Assembly (NCBI GenBank): GCA_905215945.1
Contig: CAJMRZ010000014.1
Location: 1 to 16,615 of the forward strand
Direction of reading: 5' to 3'
Origin: an uncultured bacterium
GTDB lineage: Bacteria > Actinomycetota > Coriobacteriia > Coriobacteriales > Coriobacteriaceae
DNA: 16,615 nucleotides
A model generated the notes under the pieces. It was not told the origin of the DNA. It was given only the letters and a program-made list of their open reading frames with translations, and searched no databases. Positions 1 through 7,059 of this stretch are shown piece after piece (the first letter of the stretch is position 1; every line of letters begins with the position of its first letter). Both the position numbers and the translations under genes were made by a program.

Positions 1-617
1 ACAACCGGGTCAGCGACGGGCAGCGGCTCGGCGGGAACAGTCACCGCAGGAGAAGCGGCGGAACCGACCGGCGTGGAGGCCATGAGGTCGGCCGGGAAGG
101 AGTTTTGGGCATCGTCCATGAAGTGCTGGATGAGCTTGAGGTACTCGGCCTTGAACTCCTCACGGGAAGCCTTGAGACGATCGATCTCCTCGAGCTCGGC
201 CTGCTTCTCGGTCAGAGCCTGGCGGATAACCTCGCGTGCCTTGGCGTCAGCCTCGTTGCGGATACGCTCAGCGTTCTCATTGGCATCGTTGACGATGGTC
301 TCAGCGGTCTGCTGGGCAGCGATCAGGGCAGCAGAAATCTGGCGCTCCTGAGCGGAGAAGTCAGGGGCGGGAGCAGCCACGGGGGCGGCAGGAACGGCCT
401 GGTCGGCGGTATCCTGAGCCTGGGCAAGCTGAGCCTGCGCATCGGCAAGCTGCTGCTCGGTAGCAGTCAGACGACCCTTAAGGTCGACGATCTTAGCGAG
501 CATAGCGTCAACCTCGGAGGACAGCGTCTCCAAGAAGACGTCGACCTCGGCAGGATCGTAGCCACGCTTGGCCTCAGAGAAAGTCTGAGCCTGGATGTCT
601 GCAGGGGTAATAGCCAT
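1..617 (-). CDS. divIVA: DivIVA/Wag31-family polar and septal coiled-coil protein (3' end outside window)
   Basis: DivIVA proteins bind curved membrane at septa and poles and recruit division or cell-wall enzymes. The first 205 codons are present; the gene runs off the left edge with no stop. The N-terminus (MAITPADIQAQTF, then KRGYDPAEVDVFLE) is the diagnostic DivIVA membrane-binding domain, about residues 1-30. A first coiled coil follows to about residue 68, then an Ala/Pro linker (about 69-87), then a second Glu/Ala/Lys-rich coiled coil to about 175, and a Pro/Ala/Val-rich region at the edge. The ATG at 617 has an AAGGAG ribosome site 7 bases upstream. It is the last gene of the yggS-sepF-yggT-divIVA series, 61 bases after yggT. 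In Bacillus DivIVA, residues 17-18 are Phe-Arg and insert in the membrane; here they are Lys-Arg, closer to the KRGY of actinobacterial Wag31. Confidence 0.93.
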   Translation of the reverse strand, partial: MAITPADIQAQTFSEAKRGYDPAEVDVFLETLSSEVDAMLAKIVDLKGRLTATEQQLADAQAQLAQAQDTADQAVPAAPVAAPAPDFSAQERQISAALIAAQQTAETIVNDANENAERIRNEADAKAREVIRQALTEKQAELEEIDRLKASREEFKAEYLKLIQHFMDDAQNSFPADLMASTPVGSAASPAVTVPAEPLPVADPV

Positions 618-678
618 AACAAGTCTCCTTTTTCATCGCCTCGGCGCTACACGCCCGACGTAAGTTACTAAGTCAGTT

Positions 679-960
679 CTACACGAGTATACCTATAAGA
701 AGCTGCAGAACCAGCCTCTGCACCAACTGCAACGCAATAATCGCAACGACCGGCGAAAAATCGATACCGCCCATCGGCGGGATGAAACGACGGAACAGGT
801 TGAGCCACGGACCGCACACGCTATCAAGCACCGCGGCAATATCCTGAAGCAAACCACCCTGCTTCATGGGAATCCACGTCATAAAGCAGTAGACGACAAT
901 GAGCGTGGAATAGAAGTTGAACAGCGTGTTGACCAGCTGGACGATAGTGTAGATGTTGAT
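679..960 (-). CDS. yggT: YggT-family small membrane protein, apparent AUC start
   Basis: YggT (YlmG-like) proteins are small integral membrane proteins found beside sepF and divIVA; their exact role is unsettled. The reading frame gives 93 residues if translation begins at an ATC at 960. It shows a hydrophobic segment (about residues 4-30), the family signature region LFRRFIPPMGGIDFSP (55-70) and a second hydrophobic segment (71-92). That matches the usual length of about 90-100 residues with two membrane segments. No ATG, GTG or TTG lies in frame between the sepF stop (984-982) and an internal ATG at 882. That ATG would give only 67 residues and lose the first membrane segment. A GAGGAG site ends 6 bases before the ATC, which is why I chose it. 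The frame is also continuous with sepF, separated from it by its TAA stop, so rare read-through would give a SepF-YggT fusion. The family call is firm; the start is inferred. Confidence 0.85.
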   Translation of the reverse strand: MNIYTIVQLVNTLFNFYSTLIVVYCFMTWIPMKQGGLLQDIAAVLDSVCGPWLNLFRRFIPPMGGIDFSPVVAIIALQLVQRLVLQLLIGILV

Positions 961-966
961 GGGAAT

Positions 967-972
967 CTCCTC
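967..972 (-). promoter_or_regulatory. Ribosome binding site deciding the yggT start
   Basis: The minus strand reads GAGGAG here, then six bases (ATTCCC), then ATC at 960. The position is ideal for a start at that ATC. It is too close to the ATT at 966, which directly abuts it, and far too distant from the internal ATG at 882. It lies in the short gap after the sepF stop. Confidence 0.6.
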
Positions 973-981
973 GTCTTGTCT

Positions 982-1704
982 TTACTTAAGGTAGCCGTCG
1001 GCACGAAGCTTCTTGAGATCGGAATCTTTGACCTCGCAACCGGCGGGCAGCACCATGAACACGCGGTCGCCCACCTCCTTGACCGTGGCACCCAGACCGC
1101 AGGCAAAGCCGTAAGAGAAGTCCAAGACGCGCTTGGCAACTTCGGTGCGTACGCCCACAAAAATCAGTGCGACAGGCTGCTTGGTGCGAACGCGGCGCAC
1201 CACGGTCTCCACGTCGTCATAGCTCTCGGGGCGCAGGACATAGGCCGGCAGCTGCGGCGTGGCGTTGATGATATTGCTCGCATAGGCCGAGGCATCGCTC
1301 GGTGCAGGCGCGGGCGCAGCGGCGGCACGGGCGCGGGTGTTCTCGGCGTAGCTAGACGGCGTGTCATAGGCACCAGGACGATAACCGCTCGCAACACTGT
1401 CCTGCGAGCGCGAAGGCGGGTTATACGTCGTGGCATGGCGGGAGTCATCGCCGACCAGCTGACCGGAGCGTGTATACACGGCAACCGACTCAGCTTCACC
1501 ACGGCGCGTCTGACCAAGCAGGCCGTTGCTCGGCTCGTCTTGGGTGTAGAAGCCCTCGCCCGAAGCACCACTGTAGCCGTTGTTCTGATAGCCATCGTCG
1601 TAGCCGTCATCGTAGCCGTAGTCGTCGTCCTGGCCATAACCCTGGTCGTAACCCTGCTGGCCGCCCAGGTGCATCTTATTTTTAATCTCGTCAAGGAAGC
1701 CCAT
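982..1704 (-). CDS. sepF: SepF, FtsZ membrane anchor
   Basis: SepF tethers FtsZ filaments to the membrane and aligns the division ring; it serves as the main anchor in organisms lacking FtsA. The product is 240 residues. It begins with the amphipathic membrane-targeting helix MGFLDEIKNKM (1-11). A long low-complexity linker rich in Gly, Tyr, Asp and Gln follows (about 14-45), then Ser/Ala/Pro-rich sequence to about 145. The conserved SepF core is about 148-222, including LRPESYDDVETV, the PVALIFVGV strand, FSYGFACGLGA and VGDRVFMVLPA. Upstream in-frame codons exist, but the ATG at 1704 is preceded by AGAGG 8 bases away and begins the family N-terminus exactly. It lies 60 bases after yggS, with yggT immediately downstream. 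The linker is longer than in many homologues. Confidence 0.96.
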   Translation of the reverse strand: MGFLDEIKNKMHLGGQQGYDQGYGQDDDYGYDDGYDDGYQNNGYSGASGEGFYTQDEPSNGLLGQTRRGEAESVAVYTRSGQLVGDDSRHATTYNPPSRSQDSVASGYRPGAYDTPSSYAENTRARAAAAPAPAPSDASAYASNIINATPQLPAYVLRPESYDDVETVVRRVRTKQPVALIFVGVRTEVAKRVLDFSYGFACGLGATVKEVGDRVFMVLPAGCEVKDSDLKKLRADGYLK

Positions 1705-1764
1705 GGTTGTGTCCTCTCGCGGTTTAGTGCAGGCGCCCCGATAATCAGTGCGCACTTCAGAGCC

Positions 1765-2502
1765 TTATTTTACTGCAAACTCCGGGCTAAATACTACCCT
1801 GCCCAGGCGAACGAGCGTAGAGCCCTCCTCAAGGGCAGGCTCAAAGTCCTCGCTCATGCCGCAGGAAAGCTCAGGCAGGTTCAAATCGGGATGCGCCGCC
1901 TCCAGCTCATCCCTCAGCTCACGAAGCCCCGCAAAGGTGCGGCGTGCCACATCCTTATTCCCCCGGGGCGCCATAGTCATAAGCCCCTGTACGCAAATTC
2001 CCTCAAGTTCCGCAAACTCACCCGCGGCGGCGCGAATCTCATCGGGCGAAAAGCCTCCCTTCGACTCCTCACCACTCACATTGACCTCAATGAGCACGCG
2101 CTGGGGGCCGGAGAGCTCGCCCGCCTCAATCTTGCGGACCGCACGGCTCGAGATGGCCTGAGCCAAATGCAGCGAGCTTACCGAATGAAGCAGCTCGGCC
2201 GAGCCCAGAACCGCATTGATCTTGTTGGTCTGCAGGTTGCCGATCATATCGAAGCGCACCTCGGGTAGCTCCGGATGCTCTACGAGGCCCGCAAGCTTGC
2301 GAACGAGCTCCTGCGGGCGGTTCTCGGCAAAATGGCGATACCCCGCCTGAATAGCGGCAACGGTCTCATCAACGCCAACAGTCTTGGAGACGGCAATCAG
2401 GCGCGCGGCATCGTGGGGACGACCCGCGCGATCGAGTGCTGCATAAAAACGTTCGAGAATCTGCTCGCGGCGAGCGCGTACCAAGTCCAAATAGTTATCC
2501 AT
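1765..2502 (-). CDS. yggS: YggS/PLPBP-family pyridoxal 5'-phosphate homeostasis protein
   Basis: This is a single-domain fold-type III TIM-barrel PLP carrier with no firm enzymatic activity; the family balances vitamin B6 and amino/keto acid pools in the cytoplasm. The product is 245 residues. The PLP-binding lysine is K40 in LIAVSKTV, followed by HFAENRPQEL (58-67), the IGNLQTNK motif, CVQGLMTMAP, and the phosphate-binding end GMSEDFEPALEEGSTLVRLG. The ATG at 2502 was chosen because GGAGG sits 9 bases upstream and the family N-terminus starts here; a longer frame reaching 2586 would run through a terminator hairpin. It begins the yggS-sepF-yggT-divIVA unit. Its place beside sepF is conserved in many Gram-positive bacteria. 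Confidence 0.95.
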   Translation of the reverse strand: MDNYLDLVRARREQILERFYAALDRAGRPHDAARLIAVSKTVGVDETVAAIQAGYRHFAENRPQELVRKLAGLVEHPELPEVRFDMIGNLQTNKINAVLGSAELLHSVSSLHLAQAISSRAVRKIEAGELSGPQRVLIEVNVSGEESKGGFSPDEIRAAAGEFAELEGICVQGLMTMAPRGNKDVARRTFAGLRELRDELEAAHPDLNLPELSCGMSEDFEPALEEGSTLVRLGRVVFSPEFAVK

Positions 2503-2552
2503 TGCCAATCGCCTCCGCAGACAGCCAAACAAGTAGTCCCATGCTAACGCAA

Positions 2553-2584
2553 GAGCGCGGCCTCGCATGTGCAAGGCCGCGCTC
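2553..2584 (-). terminator. Intrinsic terminator-like hairpin after phoU
   Basis: GAGCGCGGCCT (2553-2563) and AGGCCGCGCTC (2574-2584) form a perfect, GC-rich 11-bp stem with a 10-base loop. It lies 38 bases past the phoU stop and 50 bases before yggS. On the minus strand the sequence after the stem is only moderately T-rich (TTGCGTT), so termination may be partial or factor-assisted. The position suits separation of the phosphate operon from yggS-sepF-yggT-divIVA. Confidence 0.65.
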
Positions 2585-2622
2585 ACTTAGGTATTTACAA
2601 TCTTTCGACGAACGGGGCCGCC

Positions 2623-3480
2623 CTACTCCTCGTCGTCCTCGGCGTCGTCCTCGTCCTCGAGGTGCTCGAGCAGGTAGCGGAGACCCTCGCTCACCTCGTT
2701 AGCGGGCACTTTGGCAACATAGTGTGCATCGACGGCAGGCCTCATGATGACACCCTCGCCCGAAGGCACGCGCATGCTCTCAAGCTCATCCTCGTCCGTA
2801 CGGGCGATATCGCCGGCAGTCATACGCTGTCCGGTCAAAAGGAAGGTCAGACGGCAGGCGGCATCGATCGAAATCGAGGCGATACGATCGAGGTAGCGCG
2901 AGACCATGATGGCGCGGCGCAGGTCGTCATAGTTGCTGTCGTCGTCCATAAAATCGCCCGTGTCCATGCGGTTAAAGGTGCGGAAGAACTTCTCGTACGC
3001 CGCATGCACCGGCTCGTCCTCGCCGGCCAGGTTGCAGATGATGGACATGTCGTTGGTGACGAGCGCAGAAAGTGACGAACCCAGCACCTGGTAAACAGCC
3101 TCGGCCTCGGCCTCGACCGTAGCGACGAGTTCCTGGGGCAGCGAGATGTCGGCCTTGACCATGTGACGCGTGGCGCGGCAGATCTGGCGAACCTTATCGG
3201 TCATGCGCTGCAGGTTAAAGTCGACGTAGATGATCGTCTGCAGCAAGCGGAAGTCGGAGGCGACCGGCGACTGCGTAGCGATCAGGTTGTAGCACACGGC
3301 CTCCAAGTTGGCGCAGCGCGCATCGATCGAGAGCGTGCGCTTCTTGGTCTTGGTGGCGAGCTTGCGATCGTCGGTCACATAGGCCTTCACGGCGTCGTGA
3401 AGCGCCAGGTCTACAGCCTCGTAGATGCTCAGCATCTCGTGACGGGCTTCGATGAGCTGACGGGAAAACAGTTTGCGCAT
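2623..3480 (-). CDS. phoU: PhoU-domain phosphate regulator with acidic C-terminal tail
   Basis: PhoU is a cytoplasmic helical protein that links the Pst transporter to the PhoR/PhoP (PhoB) two-component system and restrains uptake when phosphate is plentiful. The product is 285 residues against roughly 215-240 for typical PhoU. Two PhoU three-helix repeats are visible: about 5-105, with MLSIYEAVDLALHDAVKAY and QRMTDKVRQI, and about 120-215, with SRYLDRIASI. The metal-ligand ExxxD pattern of the family is weak: Q91-D95 in the first repeat and D199-S203 in the second. A tail of about 70 residues follows and ends in EHLEDEDDAEDDEE. The ATG at 3480 has GGAG 6 bases upstream. It is the last gene of the pst operon, separated from pstB by 92 bases of palindrome-rich DNA. 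Family membership is clear; how the tail and altered motifs affect function is unknown. Confidence 0.9.
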   Translation of the reverse strand: MRKLFSRQLIEARHEMLSIYEAVDLALHDAVKAYVTDDRKLATKTKKRTLSIDARCANLEAVCYNLIATQSPVASDFRLLQTIIYVDFNLQRMTDKVRQICRATRHMVKADISLPQELVATVEAEAEAVYQVLGSSLSALVTNDMSIICNLAGEDEPVHAAYEKFFRTFNRMDTGDFMDDDSNYDDLRRAIMVSRYLDRIASISIDAACRLTFLLTGQRMTAGDIARTDEDELESMRVPSGEGVIMRPAVDAHYVAKVPANEVSEGLRYLLEHLEDEDDAEDDEE

Positions 3481-3534
3481 GGTTCACTCCAATCAGTTGG
3501 GTGCGGTCATGCCGCCCGCACAGTGAATACGCAC

Positions 3535-3574
3535 CGGACCAGGTCCGATCGGCTTGGGACTAGTCGCACCGATC
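3535..3574 (-). repeat. Palindrome-rich pstB-phoU intercistronic element
   Basis: Nested dyads fill this gap: CGGACC/GGTCCG (3535-3540 and 3542-3547), GATCGG/CCGATC (3547-3552 and 3569-3574), and the 8-base palindrome GACTAGTC (3558-3565) inside the latter. In the transcript they could fold just after the pstB stop (3575-3573). No T-run follows, so this is not an ordinary terminator. An RNA-processing or stability element that lowers phoU relative to pstB is possible, but that is inference. Confidence 0.4.
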
Positions 3575-4376
3575 AGCCAAAGCGGCCGGTGATATAGTCT
3601 TCCGTCCGTGAATCCACCGGGCTGGTGAAGATCGCGTCGGTTTGACCATACTCGATGAGCGTAGCGGGCTCGCCGGCAACTTCCTGCAAGAAAAATGCGG
3701 TGTAGTCGCTAATACGAGCGGCCTGCTGCATAGAATGCGTGACGATGATGATCGTCATCTCGGGCGCCAGCTCGGCCATCAGATCCTCGACCTTAGAGAC
3801 GGACGTGGGGTCGATGGCGGAGCAGGGCTCGTCCATCAGAAGGACATCGGGCTGCACCGCAAGCACACGCGCAATGCACAGACGCTGCTGCTGACCGCCC
3901 GAGAGCGCCAAACCGTCCTTGTTGAGCTGATTGGATACCTCTTTCCAGAGGTTGGCGCGCTTGAGCGATTCTTCCACGATGTCATCGAGGTCACTTTTGC
4001 TAGTCACGCCCTGCAGACGAGGGCCAAAAGCGACATTCTCGTAGATGGATTTGGGGAACGGGTTGGGCTGCTGAAAAATCATGCCCACGCGGCGGCGAAG
4101 GTCGACCGGGTCGACGCCCTCGGCATAGATATCGTTGCCGTCGAGCGTCATGGTGCCCTCGACGCGGGTGCCCTCGATAAGGTCGTTCATACGGTTGATG
4201 CAGCGCAAAAACGTCGATTTGCCGCAGCCCGAAGGACCGATAAACGAGGTGATGGCGTTTTTGGCGATGTTGAGGTCGAGCCCCGTCAGCGCATGAAAGT
4301 CACCGTACCAAAAGTTGAAATCCTTGGCCGTGATGGCCGCTTGCTCCGGCGTGGGAGCGGACTGATAGACGGACAT
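3573..4376 (-). CDS. pstB: Phosphate ABC transporter ATP-binding protein PstB
   Basis: PstB hydrolyses ATP to drive phosphate import through the PstC-PstA channel at the inner face of the membrane. The product is 267 residues, the normal length. Walker A is GPSGCGKST (47-55), the Q-loop is IFQQPNPFP (100-108), the ABC signature is LSGGQQQR (158-165), Walker B is [12 protein letters not shown] (178-189), and the switch histidine is H214 in VTHSM. The [17 protein letters not shown] stretch is typical of PstB rather than other ABC ATPases. The ATG at 4376 has AAGGAG five bases upstream. It follows pstA by 12 bases, so the two are likely co-translated. All catalytic motifs are intact. Confidence 0.98.
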   Translation of the reverse strand: MSVYQSAPTPEQAAITAKDFNFWYGDFHALTGLDLNIAKNAITSFIGPSGCGKSTFLRCINRMNDLIEGTRVEGTMTLDGNDIYAEGVDPVDLRRRVGMIFQQPNPFPKSIYENVAFGPRLQGVTSKSDLDDIVEESLKRANLWKEVSNQLNKDGLALSGGQQQRLCIARVLAVQPDVLLMDEPCSAIDPTSVSKVEDLMAELAPEMTIIIVTHSMQQAARISDYTAFFLQEVAGEPATLIEYGQTDAIFTSPVDSRTEDYITGRFG

Positions 4377-4388
4377 GGGACTCCTTAA

Positions 4389-5294
4389 CTAGCGGCGTTT
4401 GCGCGACAGATAACGCGCAAACAGGTTGAAGGCCAGAATAATCGCCATCAGCAAAAGCGCAGTGCCGTAGGCTGCGTTCATGTTGATGCCGTCATTGGCA
4501 AGCAGATACAGGTGAACGGTCATGGGACGACCGGAATCGAGCGGCGAAATAGGCAGGTTGATGGCCTGACCCATGGTGTAGAGCACCACGGCGGTCTCGC
4601 CGATGGCGCGGCCGATGGCAAGCACGATGCCGGTGGCGATGCGGCCAAAAGCCGAAGGAAGCACGATCTTGGAGACGACCTGCCACTTGGTGGCGCCCAG
4701 GCCATATGCGCCCCAACGGATATAGCGCGGAACGGCGCGGATTGCCTCCTCGGTGGTGCGCATGACGATAGGCAGCATCAGAAGCGCCAGCGCCAGCGCG
4801 GCCGAAACCATCGAAAGGCCCAGGCCCATGGCCTCGACAAACAAGGCGTAGCCAAAGAGGCCCATAACAATGGAGGGCACCGAGGCCAGGGCATCGGCAG
4901 CATAGCGAATGATGTCGACAATCTTGCCCTGCTTGGCGTATTCGGCCAGATAGACCGCAGCCAGGACGGCAACCGGCGTGCAGATGAGCATGGCGAGCGC
5001 CGTCACGTAGATGGTCGAGACGATCGTGGGCCAAATGCCGCCCTCGGCGTTGACGCCCTGCGGCCAGCCGAAGATAAAGTCGAGCGAGATATGCGGCAGG
5101 CCGTTGATGACCACGTAGGCGATGATAGCGACCAGCACCAGCGTGGTGATGTAGGCAGCGGCACGAAACACGCCAAGCATGATCTTGTTGGACAGGTCCT
5201 TGTTGATGCGGCCCTTCTTGCCATGGGAAAGGGCACGCTTGATGCGCTCACGCGACGAGGTCGTATCGACCGTCGTGTCAACGGAATCGGACAT
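4389..5294 (-). CDS. pstA: Phosphate ABC transporter permease PstA
   Basis: PstA is one of the two permeases forming the phosphate channel. The product is 301 residues. A cytoplasmic, charged N-terminus (about 1-38) precedes a first membrane segment (about 43-64). A periplasmic-side stretch containing FIFGWPQGVNAEGGIWP is typical of PstA. Further segments lie near 93-118, 137-153, 160-178, 213-238 and 272-293. The EAA-type coupling loop that contacts PstB is around 194-208 (WGAYGLGATKWQVVS), followed by IGRAIGETA. The ATG at 5294 lies three bases past the pstC stop (TAG, GCT, ATG), and its GAGGGG ribosome site lies within the last pstC codons, so expression is coupled to pstC. Confidence 0.97.
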   Translation of the reverse strand: MSDSVDTTVDTTSSRERIKRALSHGKKGRINKDLSNKIMLGVFRAAAYITTLVLVAIIAYVVINGLPHISLDFIFGWPQGVNAEGGIWPTIVSTIYVTALAMLICTPVAVLAAVYLAEYAKQGKIVDIIRYAADALASVPSIVMGLFGYALFVEAMGLGLSMVSAALALALLMLPIVMRTTEEAIRAVPRYIRWGAYGLGATKWQVVSKIVLPSAFGRIATGIVLAIGRAIGETAVVLYTMGQAINLPISPLDSGRPMTVHLYLLANDGINMNAAYGTALLLMAIILAFNLFARYLSRKRR

Positions 5295-5297
5295 AGC

Positions 5298-6221
5298 CTA
5301 CCCCCTCTTCTTGGAAATCAGGCGGACGATACCCACCAGTGCAGCGGAGATGATAAACAGGACAACGCCCATGCCGAACAGAGCCGAGCGGTGCAGGCCC
5401 GAGGAATAACTCATGTCGAGCGCAATCTGACTCGTGAGCGTCGAGATGGGGCTCGAGATGCTATCCGGAATGACCGGGGCGTTGCCCACGACCATCAGCA
5501 CGGCCATGGTCTCACCGATGGCACGCCCCATACCCAAGACAATCGCATCGACAATGCCCAGCTTGGCTGCAGGAAGCACGACCTTGTAGATGGTCTGCCA
5601 CTTGGTGGCACCCATGGCATAGGACGCCTCGCGAATGCCCATGGGAATGGAATTGAGGGCATCTATGGTGAGCGTGGTGATGGTAGGGACGATCATGATG
5701 GCGAGCACGAACCACGCCGTCAGTGCGCCAAATCCAAGGCCGCCGGTCAGCTGGGCGATAAACGGGCGGATGATGATCATGCCGAAGAAGCCGTAGATGA
5801 TGGAGGGGATGCCCGCCAGCAGGTCGACAGCGGGGCTAATGAGCCTGCGCACGCGCTTGCTGGCGATCTCGACCAGATACACGGCTGTGCCCACACCCAA
5901 CGGCACGCCCATGGCAAGGGCACCGACCGTCACCAGGCCAGAGCCCGCCAGCAGCGACATGATGCCGTAGTGACCCTCAGAGGGCGCCCACGTAAAGCTA
6001 AAGAAGTCCACCAGACCGATGTCGGTAAAGACCGGCAGCGCCGAGTACGTGGTAAAGACAAAGATCAGGATGACGGTGACGACCGCCAAGAACGCGCAGG
6101 CAAAGAAGATCCACTGCAGCGCCTTCTCCTTAAGATAGGTGCTGCGTGACACCAACGCCAACTCACGCTTTTTGGGCACCTGCGCCTCATGCTCAATCTG
6201 GGGGGTTTCCTGTGCTTCCAC
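5298..6221 (-). CDS. pstC: Phosphate ABC transporter permease PstC
   Basis: PstC pairs with PstA to form the phosphate channel. The product is 307 residues from the GTG at 6221. Membrane segments lie near 34-58, 88-116, 137-152, 166-184, 223-245 and 280-301. The EAA coupling loop reads REASYAMGATKWQTIYKV, followed by LGMGRAIGETMAVLMV. The segment VDLLAGIPSIIYGFFGM is a PstC hallmark. Two GTG codons compete for the start. The one at 6221 has GGGGAG 8 bases upstream and sits one base past the pstS stop. The one at 6230 adds three residues and overlaps pstS by 8 bases, but its ribosome site is almost touching it. I prefer 6221. Either way it is tightly coupled to pstS. Confidence 0.96.
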   Translation of the reverse strand: MEAQETPQIEHEAQVPKKRELALVSRSTYLKEKALQWIFFACAFLAVVTVILIFVFTTYSALPVFTDIGLVDFFSFTWAPSEGHYGIMSLLAGSGLVTVGALAMGVPLGVGTAVYLVEIASKRVRRLISPAVDLLAGIPSIIYGFFGMIIIRPFIAQLTGGLGFGALTAWFVLAIMIVPTITTLTIDALNSIPMGIREASYAMGATKWQTIYKVVLPAAKLGIVDAIVLGMGRAIGETMAVLMVVGNAPVIPDSISSPISTLTSQIALDMSYSSGLHRSALFGMGVVLFIISAALVGIVRLISKKRG

Positions 6222-6222
6222 G

Positions 6223-7059
6223 CTACTCACTCCCCTTTCCGTCGTTGGTGACGGGAATAAAGCCCGCCTCGCGAATCTGCTTGTCCATCTTTTCGGACGT
6301 CACGTAGTCGATGTAATCCTGCGCCTGTTGTGAAGGCTCACCCTTCACAAAGAAGTAAAGGTCACGCGAGATGGGATAGCCGCCACTTGCGACCGTCTTC
6401 TCGGATGCCTCGACATGGTTGACTGAAACGGCCTTAACCGAGGTCTTGGCGTTGAGGCTCTCGACAAAACCCAGCGAGATGTAGCCAATAGCGCCACGTG
6501 AGCGGGATACGACATCGCGTACCTGGCCCGTACCCGAAAGAACAGCCGAGCGGCGATCGAACGGCGCGCCGTCCATCACGATAGTGCGGAAGGCCTCGCG
6601 CGTACCGGACGCCTCGTCGCGGTTGATAACCTGAATCTTCAGGTCCTCTCCGCCGACTTCTTTCCAGTTGGTGATCTTGCCGGCGTAAATATCGCGGAGC
6701 TGCTCGGTCGAGAGATTGTCGACCGGGTTGTCGTCGTTCACGATGACTGCAATGCCGTCGTGGGCAATGACGATGGGAGTCAGGCCCAGATCCTGTTCGT
6801 CGGCATTGAGTCCACGGGAGGAACTGGCGATATCGGCCGTGCCAGCGCTGACGGCCTCGATGCCAGCGGAAGAACCCAAACCGGAAACGAGCACGTCGAT
6901 GCCGGTCTCCTCCTTAAAGCCCTCGGCCGCAATCTCGGCGATAGGAAGGCAGGTCGTGGAGCCGGCGACAGTAATGGAAGAGGTAGAAGATCCCGAAGAA
7001 CAGGCGCACAGCGTAAGCGTAAGCACAGCGGCGCTCAGGACCGATACGATCTTTCTCAT
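6223..7059 (-). CDS. pstS: Phosphate-binding lipoprotein PstS
   Basis: PstS captures phosphate outside the membrane and delivers it to PstCA. The product is 278 residues. A lipoprotein signal peptide (about 1-19) has a hydrophobic core and a lipobox LCA-C, giving lipidated C20 followed by a Ser/Gly/Thr spacer. Phosphate-contact motifs are AGSTTCLP (32-39), GLGSSAGIEA (60-69), ADIASSSR (75-82) and INRDEASGTREAF (145-157), which matches the family RDExSGTR loop. YAGKITNWKEVGG (125-137) is also typical. The ATG at 7059 overlaps the pgeF stop as ATGA, and no good ribosome site precedes it, suggesting translation by re-initiation after pgeF. It is unusual for a highly expressed binding protein to lack its own strong ribosome site. 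Confidence 0.97.
   Translation of the reverse strand: MRKIVSVLSAAVLTLTLCACSSGSSTSSITVAGSTTCLPIAEIAAEGFKEETGIDVLVSGLGSSAGIEAVSAGTADIASSSRGLNADEQDLGLTPIVIAHDGIAVIVNDDNPVDNLSTEQLRDIYAGKITNWKEVGGEDLKIQVINRDEASGTREAFRTIVMDGAPFDRRSAVLSGTGQVRDVVSRSRGAIGYISLGFVESLNAKTSVKAVSVNHVEASEKTVASGGYPISRDLYFFVKGEPSQQAQDYIDYVTSEKMDKQIREAGFIPVTNDGKGSE

Noticed and set aside
879..1160. Minus-strand frame of 93 codons overlapping sepF and the start of yggT
   Set aside because: It is out of frame with both proteins and shows no YggT or SepF sequence, so it is not a better start for yggT.
1570..1665. Possible DNA tandem repeat or CRISPR-like array in sepF
   Set aside because: The periodicity comes from repeated Tyr, Gly and Asp codons in a protein linker; units are short and imperfect with no spacers.
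976..2268. Plus-strand open frame of 430 codons opposite sepF and yggS
   Set aside because: It is antisense to two conserved genes and has no coherent domain; its hydrophobic Val-rich part mirrors the Tyr/Asp-rich sepF linker.
4512..6149. Plus-strand open frame of 545 codons opposite pstA and pstC
   Set aside because: It is rich in His, Asp, Arg and Gly with no recognisable domain, and it lies antisense to two clearly conserved permeases. Such long mirror frames arise from high GC at third codon positions.
2623..7059. Recent horizontal transfer of the pst operon
   Set aside because: No integrase, insertion sequence, tRNA or flanking direct repeat is visible, composition matches the neighbours, and the ATGA overlap with pgeF indicates long-settled integration.
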